Source: Halomonas eurihalina
GTDB lineage: Bacteria; Pseudomonadota; Gammaproteobacteria; Pseudomonadales; Halomonadaceae
Reading direction: 5' to 3'
NCBI RefSeq assembly: GCF_008274785.1
Contig: NZ_VTPU01000011.1
Location: 1-64,000, forward strand
Length of the DNA: 64,000 bases
The translations under genes were made by a program, and so were the position numbers. Numbering within the stretch: the first letter of the stretch is position 1; each line of letters starts with the position of its first letter. Of the stretch, positions 1-13,075 are shown piece by piece. The notes under the pieces are model-generated. The model saw only the letters and a program-made list of their open reading frames with translations. It searched no databases and had not been told where the DNA came from.

Positions 1-208
1 GCAAAACAGGTGCTTCTGCCACCCTTCACCGCCTGCAACGTTGCCCGTCGCCGGCAGCGGATGCGTACTTTACGGATCTCAGGCCGGCGATGCAAGCCCT
101 TTGCGACAAGAACGTGAAGAAAAGATAGCAAGCCGATGACAGTTCATCCACAACCCCTCGCAACACAGACCGGCTGTGGACAACCTCTCGCCCCGGCCGC
201 CGACGAAA

Positions 209-229
209 ACGCCCGCTCGAGGCGGGCGT
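209..229 (-). terminator. Rho-independent terminator after pssA
   Basis: A GC-rich hairpin (GCCCGC / GCGGGC arms, TCGA in the loop) is followed on the minus strand by TTTT. It lies 26 bp beyond the pssA stop, where the transcript should end. Bases 1-208 hold no gene I can support. Confidence 0.7.
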
Positions 230-254
230 CCAGGCCTGGATGGAGCGGTTTCCG

Positions 255-1091
255 TCAGGACTTCTGGTGCGGTGGACGAAGCTTGCGCCACACAGCCAGC
301 ACGGGCCCCGAGGCCACATAGGTACCGAACAGCAGCAACAGCATCAAGGAAGGTTCGATGGAAATGACCACGAACCCCAGCACGATGGCCAGCAACACGA
401 CGAAGGGCACGGGGCCCTTGAGATCGATATCCTTGAAACTGTAGTAGCGGATGTTGCTGACCATCAGCACGCCGGCGGCTCCGACGAGGAACAGCATCCA
501 GAGCTTGAAGCCGAAAGCTTCGGCGTCAAAGCTGTGGAAGGTCCAGACACTCGCGGCTACCACGGCTGCTGCCGAAGGACTGGGCAAGCCGATGAACCAC
601 TTCTTGTCGACGCTGCCGATCTGCACGTTGAATCGTGCCAGGCGAAGCGCCGCACAGGCCACGTAGAGAAAGGCCACGACCCAGCCAGTCTTGCCGACGT
701 CCTGCAGGATCCAGATGAAGGAAACGAGCCCGGGGGCGACACCGAAGGAAAGCATGTCAGAGAGACTGTCGTATTCGGCGCCGAAATCGCTCTGGGTATT
801 GGTCAGCCGCGCGACCCGACCATCCAGCCCATCGAGGGCCATGGCGATGAAGATCGCGATCGATGCCGCCGTGAAGTCACCATTGATGGCAGCCACCACG
901 GCGAAGAAACCGGAAAACAGCGCCGATGTCGTGAACAGGTTGGGCAACAGGTAGATTCCCCTGCGCTTCACCTTTTTGCCGTCCTCCAGCGCTTCCTCGA
1001 CCACTTCCGATTCGCGGACGAAAGTCGCGGCCAGATCATCGTCATTCGGTTCACGCTTTTCGCGCTCACCGCTGCTGGGGTCTTGGCTCAT
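255..1091 (-). CDS. pssA: CDP-diacylglycerol--serine O-phosphatidyltransferase
   Basis: This membrane enzyme makes phosphatidylserine from CDP-diacylglycerol and serine, the first step towards phosphatidylethanolamine. The 278-residue product has the complete CDP-alcohol phosphotransferase signature DGx2ARx8Gx3Dx3D at residues 90-112, which supplies the metal and substrate ligands. About eight hydrophobic segments follow a charged cytosolic N-terminus of about 45 residues. It is the multi-pass type of PssA, not the peripheral E. coli type. It lies 140 bp downstream of ilvC on the same strand, an order shared with pseudomonads. The ATG follows a GGAAGA Shine-Dalgarno-like stretch. A 6-G/6-C inverted repeat at 1179-1206 between ilvC and pssA could reduce read-through, but it lacks a T-run. 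Confidence 0.95.
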   Translation of the reverse strand: MSQDPSSGEREKREPNDDDLAATFVRESEVVEEALEDGKKVKRRGIYLLPNLFTTSALFSGFFAVVAAINGDFTAASIAIFIAMALDGLDGRVARLTNTQSDFGAEYDSLSDMLSFGVAPGLVSFIWILQDVGKTGWVVAFLYVACAALRLARFNVQIGSVDKKWFIGLPSPSAAAVVAASVWTFHSFDAEAFGFKLWMLFLVGAAGVLMVSNIRYYSFKDIDLKGPVPFVVLLAIVLGFVVISIEPSLMLLLLFGTYVASGPVLAVWRKLRPPHQKS

Positions 1092-1231
1092 CAGTGTCTT
1101 CCATTGAGGCTGAAGGTACCGCCCATTCTACACACAGCAACCGGGATGGCTCACGATACATTGCATCCAAATACGCAACGGGGGGCACGGATAACCGCGC
1201 CCCCCGCCACTCCACCATTCGCATGGGTCGA

Positions 1232-3328
<2,097 letters not shown>

Positions 3329-3417
3329 AAGGCCCCTGCCCCGGCTTGCCCCTGTCAAAAAAGAGCACCAGAGTGGTACCGTTAGTGCGCTAAGCGTCAT
3401 CACAATAGAGGTCACCC

Positions 3418-4425
3418 ATGAAACTCGTCACCCTGGCCAGTCCCGGTGGACTGGATCGACTCCGCCTGCAAGAACATGACGCCCCCGGCGAGCCGGGACC
3501 CGGCGAAATACGCGTCAGGATCCACGCCAGTTCACTCAATTTTCATGACTACGGCGTAGTCAGCGGCGCCATGCCCACCGCCGAGGGACGGATTCCGATG
3601 TCGGACGGCGCCGGCGTGGTCGAGGCCATCGGCGAAGGCGTCGAGAACTTCTCGGTGGGAGACTCGGTGGTCTCCACCTTCTTCCCCACCTGGCTAACTG
3701 GCCCCGCCGAGGTCGGCGACTTCCACACGGTGCCGGGCGACGGCGTCGATGGCTACGCACGAGAGGCGGTGATTCGACCCCAGACCTGGTTCACGCATGC
3801 GCCACGCGGTTACAGCCATGCCCAGGCGGCGACACTGACCACGGCCGGGCTGACCGCCTGGCGCGCCCTGGTGGTGGAAGGCGGCCTCAAGGCCGGCGAT
3901 AGCGTGCTGGTACTGGGCACCGGCGGCGTCTCGATCTTCGCCCTGCAGTTCGCCAAGGCCATGGGCGCCACCGTCATCGCCACGTCCTCATCGGATGACA
4001 AGTTGGCAAGACTCGAATCGCTCGGCGCCGACCACACCATCAATTACCGCACGCTCCCCGAGTGGGGCGCCAAGGTGAAGGAACTTACCGCAGGCCGCGG
4101 CGTGGACCACATCGTCGAAGTCGGCGGCCCCGGCACCCTCGCCCAATCCATCGAGGCAGTGCGCATTGGCGGCCATATCTCGCTGATTGGCGTGCTGACC
4201 GGCCGTGGCGGCGACATCCCCACCGCCAAGCTGATGGCCAAGCAGGCCCGCCTGCAGGGCATCATCGTGGGGAGCCGGGCTCACCAACAGGAGATGATTC
4301 GCGGTATCGAGTCCCTCGGTATCGAACCGGTCATCGATCGCCACTTCGCGCTCGACGAGATCGCCGTGGCGTTTCGTCACCAGGAGTCGCAGAAGCACTT
4401 CGGCAAGATCTGCCTGGACATCTGA
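3418..4425 (+). CDS. Zinc-independent alcohol dehydrogenase / quinone oxidoreductase (MDR superfamily)
   Basis: This 335-residue medium-chain dehydrogenase/reductase has a GroES-like N-terminal half and a Rossmann half with GTGGVSIFALQFAK near residues 165-180. Cysteine ligands for catalytic or structural zinc are absent, which places it with the quinone oxidoreductase-like NAD(P)H-dependent branch. The substrate cannot be inferred. It follows ilvY by 89 bp on the same strand and ends at the terminator shared with ilvH. A Shine-Dalgarno-like AGAGGT precedes the ATG. Confidence 0.8.
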   Translation: MKLVTLASPGGLDRLRLQEHDAPGEPGPGEIRVRIHASSLNFHDYGVVSGAMPTAEGRIPMSDGAGVVEAIGEGVENFSVGDSVVSTFFPTWLTGPAEVGDFHTVPGDGVDGYAREAVIRPQTWFTHAPRGYSHAQAATLTTAGLTAWRALVVEGGLKAGDSVLVLGTGGVSIFALQFAKAMGATVIATSSSDDKLARLESLGADHTINYRTLPEWGAKVKELTAGRGVDHIVEVGGPGTLAQSIEAVRIGGHISLIGVLTGRGGDIPTAKLMAKQARLQGIIVGSRAHQQEMIRGIESLGIEPVIDRHFALDEIAVAFRHQESQKHFGKICLDI

Positions 4426-4448
4426 ACGACAGCACTCCTCCCCCAACG

Positions 4449-4475
4449 AAAAAGCCGCCCCTGAAGGGGCGGCTT
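4449..4475 (-). terminator. Terminator after ilvIH
   Basis: A perfect 10-bp stem (AAGCCGCCCC / GGGGCGGCTT) with a TGAA loop is followed on the minus strand by a T-rich run. It sits between the convergent MDR gene and ilvH. It is strongest in the minus direction but could stop both transcripts. Confidence 0.8.
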
Positions 4476-4547
4476 ACTGGATGCCAGCGGCATGACGTCA
4501 CATGGAGAGCGACGACGGCTCGGTCGCCACCGAAGCACGACCGCCGA

Positions 4548-5039
4548 TCACAGCGACAGTACCTTGTCGCCCCGGGCAATGCCCGAGACGCCGGTACGCG
4601 CCACCTCATGAATGCCTACCGGCGCCATGGCCTGCAGAAAGGCGTCGAGCTTTTCGGCATCGCCGGTGATCTGCACGGTGTACAGGCTCGGCGTCACGTC
4701 GACGATCTGCGCGCGGAAGATATCCACGGTACGCTTGACCTCGTCACGCGCCGCCCCCAGCGCCTTCACCTTGACCAGCATCAACTCGCGCTCGATGTGG
4801 CTGCCCTCGGTGAGATCCACCAGCTTGACCACGTCGATCAGCTTATTGAGATGCTTGGTGATCTGCTCAACCACCCGGTCATCCCCCACCGTGGTCACGG
4901 TCAAGCGGGAAAGCGTCTCGTCCTCGGTAGGCGCGACGTTGAGGGTTTCGATATTGAAGTTGCGTTGGGAAAACAGCCCCACCACGCGAGACAAGGCGCC
5001 CGGTTCGTTTTCCATCAGAATCGAGATGATATGGCGCAT
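4548..5039 (-). CDS. ilvH: Acetolactate synthase III, regulatory small subunit
   Basis: This is the regulatory subunit that activates the catalytic subunit and gives valine feedback inhibition. The 163 residues have the typical N-terminal ACT domain (MRHIISILMENEPGALSRVV, with the effector-site glycine) and the ALS small-subunit C-terminal domain. The start codon overlaps the ilvI stop by one base (TGATG), indicating translational coupling. Confidence 0.96.
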   Translation of the reverse strand: MRHIISILMENEPGALSRVVGLFSQRNFNIETLNVAPTEDETLSRLTVTTVGDDRVVEQITKHLNKLIDVVKLVDLTEGSHIERELMLVKVKALGAARDEVKRTVDIFRAQIVDVTPSLYTVQITGDAEKLDAFLQAMAPVGIHEVARTGVSGIARGDKVLSL

Positions 5040-6763
5040 CAGCTCCGCTCCGTCTTGGAAAGCAGCATGTCACGCATGGAGCCCAGGGGCACCTGCATCG
5101 GATAGACGTGCTCGTGCGGGTCGACCATGACGTCGAGGAACACTAGCTCGTGCTTGTCGGCAAAGGTCTTCTCCAGTGCCGGCTCGAGTTCCTCCAGCGT
5201 CTCCACCCGCAGCGCGGTGAAGCCATACGACTCGATGAGTTGCTGAAAGTCCGGCAGCGACTCCATGTAGGAATGCGCGTGACGCGACTTGTAGTTGAGG
5301 TCCTGCCACTGGCGCACCATGCCGAGCGAGGCATTGTTCAGATTGATGATCTTCACGCCACCGCCGAACTGCTTACAGGTCGACAGCTCCTGCATCATCA
5401 TCTGGAAACTGCCCTCACCGGTCACGCAGACTACCTGCTCGTCAGGGAAGTTCTGCTTGATGCCCATCGCCGCCGGAAAGCCGAAGCCCATGGTGCCGAG
5501 CCCGCCGGAGGTGATGAAGCGGTTGGGCTTGTCGAACTTGTAGTACTGGGCCGCGAACATCTGGTGCTGGCCGACATCGGTGGTGACGTACGCCTCGCCA
5601 CGGGTCTGCCGGCAGATCGCCTCGATGACCTCCTGCGGCTTGATCGGCTCGCCTTCCTTCGAGGGTTCGTAAAGCTTGCCACGACGCTCTTCGCGCCAAC
5701 CCTCGATGGTCTTCCACCATTCGTCGAGCGCCTCGGGATCGGCGATCTCGCGGCCCTGCAGCAGGCTGATCATCTCGTTGATCACGCTCTGTGCGGGGCC
5801 GACGATCGGCACGTCCGCGCGCACGGTCTTGGACACCGAGCTCGGATCGATATCGACATGGATGATCTTGGCCGTCGGGCAGAACTTCGAGGTGTTGTTG
5901 GTTACCCGGTCGTCGAAACGCGCCCCGATGGCGATGATCAAATCGGCATGGTGCATGGCCATGTTCGACTCATAGGAGCCATGCATGCCCAGCCAGCCAA
6001 GGCACTGATCGTCGCTCTGCGGGAAGGCGCCGATGCCCATCAAGGTGGTGGTGATGGGATGACCCAGCCGCTTGACCAGGTCGGTCAGGCCTTCGCAGGC
6101 CCGCCCGGTAACCACGCCGCCCCCGGTATAGAACACCGGGCGGCGCGCCTTGAGCATCAGCTCCACGGCCTTCTTGATCTGGCCGGTATGGCCGCGGGCA
6201 ACCGGGTTGTAGGAACGCAGTTTGACCTTTTTCGGATAGACGTATTCGTGACGCTCGGTCGGCGTGGTCATGTCCTTGGGAATGTCCACAACCACCGGGC
6301 CGGGCCGTCCGGTCGATGCCAGGTAGTAGGCCTTCTTGAGGATTTCCGGAATCTCGGACGGATGCCTGACCGAGAAGCTGTGCTTCACGATCGGGCGTGT
6401 CACACCGACGATATCGGTTTCCTGAAAGGCATCGTCGCCGATCAGGTGACTCATCACCTGACCGCATAGCACCACCATCGGAATCGAGTCCATGTAGGCG
6501 GTGGCGATGCCGGTGACAGCATTGGTGGCGCCGGGGCCCGAGGTGACCAATACCGTACCGGGCTTGCCCGAAGCCCGGGCATAACCATCGGCAGCATGGG
6601 TGGCGGCCTGTTCGTGGCGCACCAATATGTGCTTGACCTTGTCCTGGCGGAACAGAGCGTCATAGATGTGTAGCGCCGCGCCGCCCGGATAGCCATAAAT
6701 GTATTCGACGCCCTCATCCTGCAGGAAGCGGGCGATCATGTCCGCGCCGGAAAGCAATTCCAC
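5039..6763 (-). CDS. ilvI: Acetolactate synthase III, catalytic large subunit
   Basis: This ThDP-, FAD- and Mg-dependent enzyme condenses pyruvate with pyruvate or 2-ketobutyrate. It has the N-terminal pyrimidine-binding domain (YGYPGGAALHIYDAL; the catalytic Glu in HEQAATHAADGYAR), the FAD-binding middle, and the ThDP motif starting GEGSFQMMMQEL. The frame is open upstream, but the GTG at 6761-6763 follows GGGGAG and gives 574 residues, the length of E. coli IlvI. An upstream start would add a basic, non-homologous stretch. It is the first gene of ilvIH. Confidence 0.95.
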   Translation of the reverse strand: MELLSGADMIARFLQDEGVEYIYGYPGGAALHIYDALFRQDKVKHILVRHEQAATHAADGYARASGKPGTVLVTSGPGATNAVTGIATAYMDSIPMVVLCGQVMSHLIGDDAFQETDIVGVTRPIVKHSFSVRHPSEIPEILKKAYYLASTGRPGPVVVDIPKDMTTPTERHEYVYPKKVKLRSYNPVARGHTGQIKKAVELMLKARRPVFYTGGGVVTGRACEGLTDLVKRLGHPITTTLMGIGAFPQSDDQCLGWLGMHGSYESNMAMHHADLIIAIGARFDDRVTNNTSKFCPTAKIIHVDIDPSSVSKTVRADVPIVGPAQSVINEMISLLQGREIADPEALDEWWKTIEGWREERRGKLYEPSKEGEPIKPQEVIEAICRQTRGEAYVTTDVGQHQMFAAQYYKFDKPNRFITSGGLGTMGFGFPAAMGIKQNFPDEQVVCVTGEGSFQMMMQELSTCKQFGGGVKIINLNNASLGMVRQWQDLNYKSRHAHSYMESLPDFQQLIESYGFTALRVETLEELEPALEKTFADKHELVFLDVMVDPHEHVYPMQVPLGSMRDMLLSKTERS

Positions 6764-7193
6764 TGATGTTTCTCCCCTGGAGGTCTCGAGTGCGATCCGC
6801 GCCCAACGGGGCACGGGGTCGAGTGCGGCGGTATGCCGCTGCCGGACACGCCGGCACCTGATGCCAAACCCTGGCGTTTTGAGGCCCGGTTAGGGCCAGC
6901 ACTCTCGTCGGGAACACTGCTTGGCCGTTGCGCTTGCGACAACCATCAGTCATTCCCTCTCACGGCGGATCACCGCGTCGGGGCGTTGGCCAGGTCGGGC
7001 GGTTGGCCCGGACCCGGAAGTCCTTCGGCGGGTAAAGGCCTGCGGCCTACCCTTCGCGCGGAAATGGGGGATTGCCCGCTGGGGTCCGCGCCCGTATCAG
7101 GAAAGGTCAAGATTCCAATAGCGCTCGCGGAGTGTCAACCTTGGACACACTCTCTCCCCGGAATCATCACGTAACGATACCCTCGACGGCACG
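6764..7193 (-). other. ilvIH promoter and long 5' leader region
   Basis: The space between ilvI and the clpB terminator is about 430 bp with no supported gene. On the minus strand a TTGACA hexamer lies at 7133-7138, with only a weak -10 (GAATCT, 17-bp spacing). Downstream are hairpin candidates at about 7031-7050 (GGGTA-AGGCC / GGCCTACCC) and 6840-6856 (TGCCGG / CCGGCA). Short frames in the leader lack a run of Leu, Val and Ile codons, so classic ilv attenuation is not supported. The long structured leader may still be regulatory. Confidence 0.4.
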
Positions 7194-7230
7194 AAAAAAA
7201 CGCCCGACCGATCACGGGGATCGGCGGGCG
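7194..7230 (-). terminator. Terminator after clpB
   Basis: A 12-bp GC-rich stem with one bulged base (CGCCCGACCGATC / GATCGGCGGGCG) is followed on the minus strand by seven T residues. It lies about 70 bp past the clpB stop. Confidence 0.85.
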
Positions 7231-7298
7231 CACAAGGTCAGAACGCAACCTGTAGCGTCAGTGTAGTCGACACGGGTGGCGCCGATGGCGTCCGCTCA

Positions 7299-9878
<2,580 letters not shown>

Positions 9879-9964
9879 TCGCTTTCCTCCATCGGGGTAA
9901 CGACGCGTTCGGACGCGCCGCCTGCCCTGCAAAAAAACAGTCTGTCAATGTGTCTTGACACAAG

Positions 9965-9993
9965 TAATGGAGTCTGATTGAGGATTTTTCAAG
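9965..9993 (-). promoter_or_regulatory. Sigma-32 heat-shock promoter of clpB
   Basis: On the minus strand a CTTGAAA -35 element (9987-9993) is followed by a 14-bp spacer and CTCCATTA (9965-9972). This is close to the sigma-32 consensus CTTGAAA-N14-CCCCATnT. It lies about 90 bp upstream of the clpB start, as expected for this heat-shock gene. A TGTGTC/GACACA inverted repeat (9949-9962) lies near the predicted transcription start. Confidence 0.8.
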
Positions 9994-9996
9994 TCG

Positions 9997-10148
<152 letters not shown>

Positions 10149-10188
10149 CAGATTGTGCCCGCTCCCACACTAGAGCAAGAGCCGGAGT

Positions 10189-10239
10189 CGTTGCTCGTTG
10201 CTCGTTGCTCGTTGCTCGTTGCTCGTTGCTCGTTGCTCG
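10189..10239. repeat. Second heptanucleotide tandem repeat, CGTTGCT x 7
   Basis: Seven perfect copies of CGTTGCT occupy 10189-10237, plus a partial CG, and the array ends 4 bp before the pgeF stop codon. It has the same period as the neighbouring array but a different unit. The 40 bp between the arrays is unique sequence. No function is evident. Confidence 0.95.
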
Positions 10240-10243
10240 AAGC

Positions 10244-10999
10244 CTATTTCAGCCAGATCATACTGGCCATGCGGCCGGTCACGCCGTTGTCGCGACGATG
10301 GGAGTAGAAGCGGGGTTCGCAGGCGGTGCAGAAGTGCCCGCCGCTGATGTGGGAGACACCGAGCCGTTCGAGGCGCAGGCGCGCCAGTTTGTAGAGATCG
10401 GCCATGTAATGACCGAGCCGGTAGGGGCTTGGATCGAAGGCCTCCAGCGCCTCCGGCTGAACCGCGACGAAGGCCTGGCGAACTTCCGGGCCGACCTCGA
10501 ACTGGGCGTTGGAGATCGCCGGTCCCAGCCAGGCCATCTGCGACTCTGCGGGCACGCCCAGCGCCGCCACGGTGGCCTCGAGCACGCCGCCGGCCAGGCC
10601 TCGCCAGCCAGCATGGGCCACCGCCACCCGCTGGCCATCACGATCGCAGAAGAATACCGGCAGGCAGTCGGCGGTGAGCACCACGCAGGCGTGACCGCGA
10701 TCCCGAGCCACCGAGGCATCCGCCTGCGGCACATCGTCGGCGAAGTGCTGCTGCACTCGGCCACCATGTACCTGGTTCAACCATAGCAGGGGACGGTCGT
10801 CGCCGATCACCTTGCCCAGCTGGCGGCGACACAGCGCCACATGCTCCGGTTTGTCGCCGACATGCAGGGCCGGGTTGAAGGCGGCGAAAGCCTCCTGGCT
10901 CGGTCCGGTCTCCCGGGTCGTGACACAGGCCGCTACCGAGTCGGGAGCCGGCCAGTCGGGACGCACCAGCGTCGGATGAAGGTCGAGGGCGTCACTCAT
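10244..10999 (-). CDS. pgeF: Peptidoglycan editing factor PgeF (polyphenol oxidase/YfiH family)
   Basis: This DUF152/YfiH family cytosolic protein has 251 residues. It carries the conserved metal-site motifs NQVHGG (about 78-83), TADCLPV (about 108-114) and [11 protein letters not shown] (about 130-140), whose His and Cys residues bind the metal. In E. coli the protein corrects misincorporated amino acids in peptidoglycan precursors; some relatives show purine nucleoside or laccase activity in vitro. Its start overlaps the rluD stop by 4 bp, forming a coupled pair. Confidence 0.92.
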   Translation of the reverse strand: MSDALDLHPTLVRPDWPAPDSVAACVTTRETGPSQEAFAAFNPALHVGDKPEHVALCRRQLGKVIGDDRPLLWLNQVHGGRVQQHFADDVPQADASVARDRGHACVVLTADCLPVFFCDRDGQRVAVAHAGWRGLAGGVLEATVAALGVPAESQMAWLGPAISNAQFEVGPEVRQAFVAVQPEALEAFDPSPYRLGHYMADLYKLARLRLERLGVSHISGGHFCTACEPRFYSHRRDNGVTGRMASMIWLK

Positions 11000-11955
11000 C
11001 GCATCGTCTCCCGGTCGTCACGGAGGAAATCGAGCAACATCAGCAAATCGTCCGGGAGCGGCGCCCGGAAGGTCATGGTGGCACCGGACGTCGGATGCAC
11101 GAAGGCCAACTTACGGGCATGCAGCGCCTGACGCGGAAACTCGCGCAGCACTTCCTTCAACGCGTCTCCGGCGCCGGCCGGCAATTTCAAGCGCCCGCCA
11201 TATACAGGGTCACCGACCAGTGGATAGCGCAGATGCGCCATGTGTACCCGAATCTGGTGAGTTCGCCCAGTCTCCAGCCGGCAGCGCACATGCGTGTGTG
11301 CCCTGAAGCGCTCGATCACCCGATAATGCGTCACCGCGGGCTTGCCGGAATCATTGACCGCCTGACGCTTGCGGTCGCGGGGATGACGACCGATCGGCGC
11401 ATCCAACGTGCCCCCCGCCGTCATCGTGCCGACGGCCACGGCATCGTATTCGCGAGACACGGTGCGCGCCTGGAGCTGCTCGACCAGGGCGGCCTGGGCG
11501 ACCAGCGTCTTGGCCACCACCATCAGGCCACTGGTGTCCTTGTCGAGCCGATGGACGATCCCCGCCCTGGGCACCACGCCGAGCGCCGGACAATGATGCA
11601 GCAGGCCGTTGAGCAGGGTACCGTCGGGATTGCCGGCAGCCGGATGCACCACCAGGCCGGGTGGTTTGTCGATGACCAGCACATCGTCATCCTCGAAGAC
11701 CACCTCCAGGGGGATGTCTTCCGGCTCGAAGCGGGCATCATCCTCGAGCTCGGCCACGAGCGTTAGCATCTCGCCGCCATGTACCTTGTCTCTGGGTCTG
11801 GCAGGGCTGCCATCGACGGTCAGCGATCCCGCCTTGATCCAGGCCTTGAGCCGTTCCCGGGAATAATCGCTGAACAGCTCGGCAGCCGCCTGGTCGAGGC
11901 GTAGACCGGCCATGCTGTCGGGAATGCGTTGATGAGCATCGAGGGTCTGTGGCAT
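10996..11955 (-). CDS. rluD: 23S rRNA pseudouridine(1911/1915/1917) synthase
   Basis: This enzyme forms pseudouridines in helix 69 of 23S rRNA, which is important for ribosome assembly. An N-terminal S4 RNA-binding domain ([20 protein letters not shown]) is followed by the RluA-type catalytic domain with [10 protein letters not shown], whose Asp is the nucleophile. The start at 11955 (MPQTLDAHQ) gives 319 residues, near the E. coli 326. The frame stays open to 12015, and neither start has a good Shine-Dalgarno, so the N-terminus is uncertain by 20 residues. Confidence 0.93.
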   Translation of the reverse strand: MPQTLDAHQRIPDSMAGLRLDQAAAELFSDYSRERLKAWIKAGSLTVDGSPARPRDKVHGGEMLTLVAELEDDARFEPEDIPLEVVFEDDDVLVIDKPPGLVVHPAAGNPDGTLLNGLLHHCPALGVVPRAGIVHRLDKDTSGLMVVAKTLVAQAALVEQLQARTVSREYDAVAVGTMTAGGTLDAPIGRHPRDRKRQAVNDSGKPAVTHYRVIERFRAHTHVRCRLETGRTHQIRVHMAHLRYPLVGDPVYGGRLKLPAGAGDALKEVLREFPRQALHARKLAFVHPTSGATMTFRAPLPDDLLMLLDFLRDDRETMR

Positions 11956-12115
11956 GAAGTCGTCAAGGGTCCGTCTGGGGAGTGGCCCGCTACCCGAAAA
12001 GCGTTGGTGCATCACATCCGGTGATGACTGCGTTTTATCGCAAGGTGCTTTATAGTGGGCGGATTCAGGCCGATTCTAGCACGGCCGCCCAGGGTTGTTT
12101 GACACGAGGATCACG

Positions 12116-12928
12116 ATGCGCGTTATCACGACCGGTACTCGCCTGGCCACCATGCTGTTGGCGACCGCCCTCCTGGCCGGCTGCGCCAGTACCAAGGAAG
12201 AAGAGCAGGCTCCGGATGTCGCGGAGGGCCAGCTGTATCAGGAAGGCCGCGCCGCACTGGAGGATGGCCGTTACACCACCGCCGTCAATCGGCTGGAGGC
12301 CATCGATACCCGCTATCCCTTCGGCGAGCACGCCGAACAGGCCCAGCTCGAGCTTATTTATGCCTACTATGAAACCAGTGACTGGGAAGCTGCCCGCGCT
12401 GCTGCCAGTCGTTTCATTCGCCTGCATCCCGACCATCCGCAGGTCGACTACGCCTACTACATGCGTGGCCTCGCAGCCTGGGAAGCCGGGCGCTTCAGTC
12501 TCGAGTCGCTACGCCTGATCGATATTTCCAAGCGTGACCTCGGCGCCACCCAGGATGCCTACTCCGACTTCCGGGATCTGGTCCGCCGCTACCCGAACAG
12601 CCAATACGCGCCGGATGCCCGCCAGCGTATCGTCTATCTGCGCAACCTCCTCGCTCAACACGAGCTAGAGGTCGCCGACTTCTACCTGCGCAAGGGCGCT
12701 TACCTGGCCGCCGTAAAGCGTGGTCGCTGGGTCATCGAGCACTACCCCGAAGCGGAGAGCACCCGCGATGCGCTGGCGGTGATGGTCGAGGGCTATCTCG
12801 GCCTGGACATGCCGGAACGCGCCAAGGAAAGCCTCCGCGTGCTGATCAAGAACGCACCGGATCACGAGCGTCTCGACGGCCGCACCTTCGACCCGCGCTA
12901 CGTCAAGGCCGACCCGATTTCGGCCTAA
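12116..12928 (+). CDS. bamD: Outer membrane assembly lipoprotein BamD
   Basis: This essential lipoprotein of the Bam complex inserts beta-barrel proteins into the outer membrane. The 270 residues begin with a signal peptide and a lipobox ending LLAGC (acylated Cys23), followed by five TPR-like repeats of the YfiO family. A GAGGA Shine-Dalgarno lies 5 bp before the chosen ATG. It is divergent from rluD, as in pseudomonads. Confidence 0.95.
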   Translation: MRVITTGTRLATMLLATALLAGCASTKEEEQAPDVAEGQLYQEGRAALEDGRYTTAVNRLEAIDTRYPFGEHAEQAQLELIYAYYETSDWEAARAAASRFIRLHPDHPQVDYAYYMRGLAAWEAGRFSLESLRLIDISKRDLGATQDAYSDFRDLVRRYPNSQYAPDARQRIVYLRNLLAQHELEVADFYLRKGAYLAAVKRGRWVIEHYPEAESTRDALAVMVEGYLGLDMPERAKESLRVLIKNAPDHERLDGRTFDPRYVKADPISA

Positions 12929-12941
12929 TAGAGGGAAAAGA

Positions 12942-13018
12942 GAAGAGGGAAGACACGCTAGCCCCAAGGTTTGGGGCATCGAGCAGCATCTTCCCTCTTA
13001 GCAGCATCTTCCCTCTTA
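12942..13018. repeat. 18-bp direct repeat and hairpin between bamD and nadE
   Basis: Two adjacent exact copies of GCAGCATCTTCCCTCTTA lie at 12983-13000 and 13001-13018. An inverted partner (AAGAGGGAAGA) sits at 12943-12953, and a perfect 7-bp stem GCCCCAA/TTGGGGC lies at 12961-12977. The two genes converge here, so the element may end transcription from both sides, although there is no clear T-run. Confidence 0.6.
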
Positions 13019-13075
13019 AAGGCGCGAAGCGCCGTGCTTCTCTCTTCCAGCGGTATCAACCGCGTTCTTCGGGCG

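Noticed and set aside
140-190. Two DnaA-box-like 9-mers (TCATCCACA and, on the other strand, TTGTCCACA) about 28 bp apart
   Set aside because: Each has one mismatch to TTATCCACA, there are only two, and no AT-rich unwinding region or dnaA/dnaN genes are nearby, so an origin is not supported.
6764-6960. Leader peptide for ilvIH attenuation
   Set aside because: The candidate frames contain scattered Val and Leu codons without the needed run, and the following hairpin lacks a T-run.
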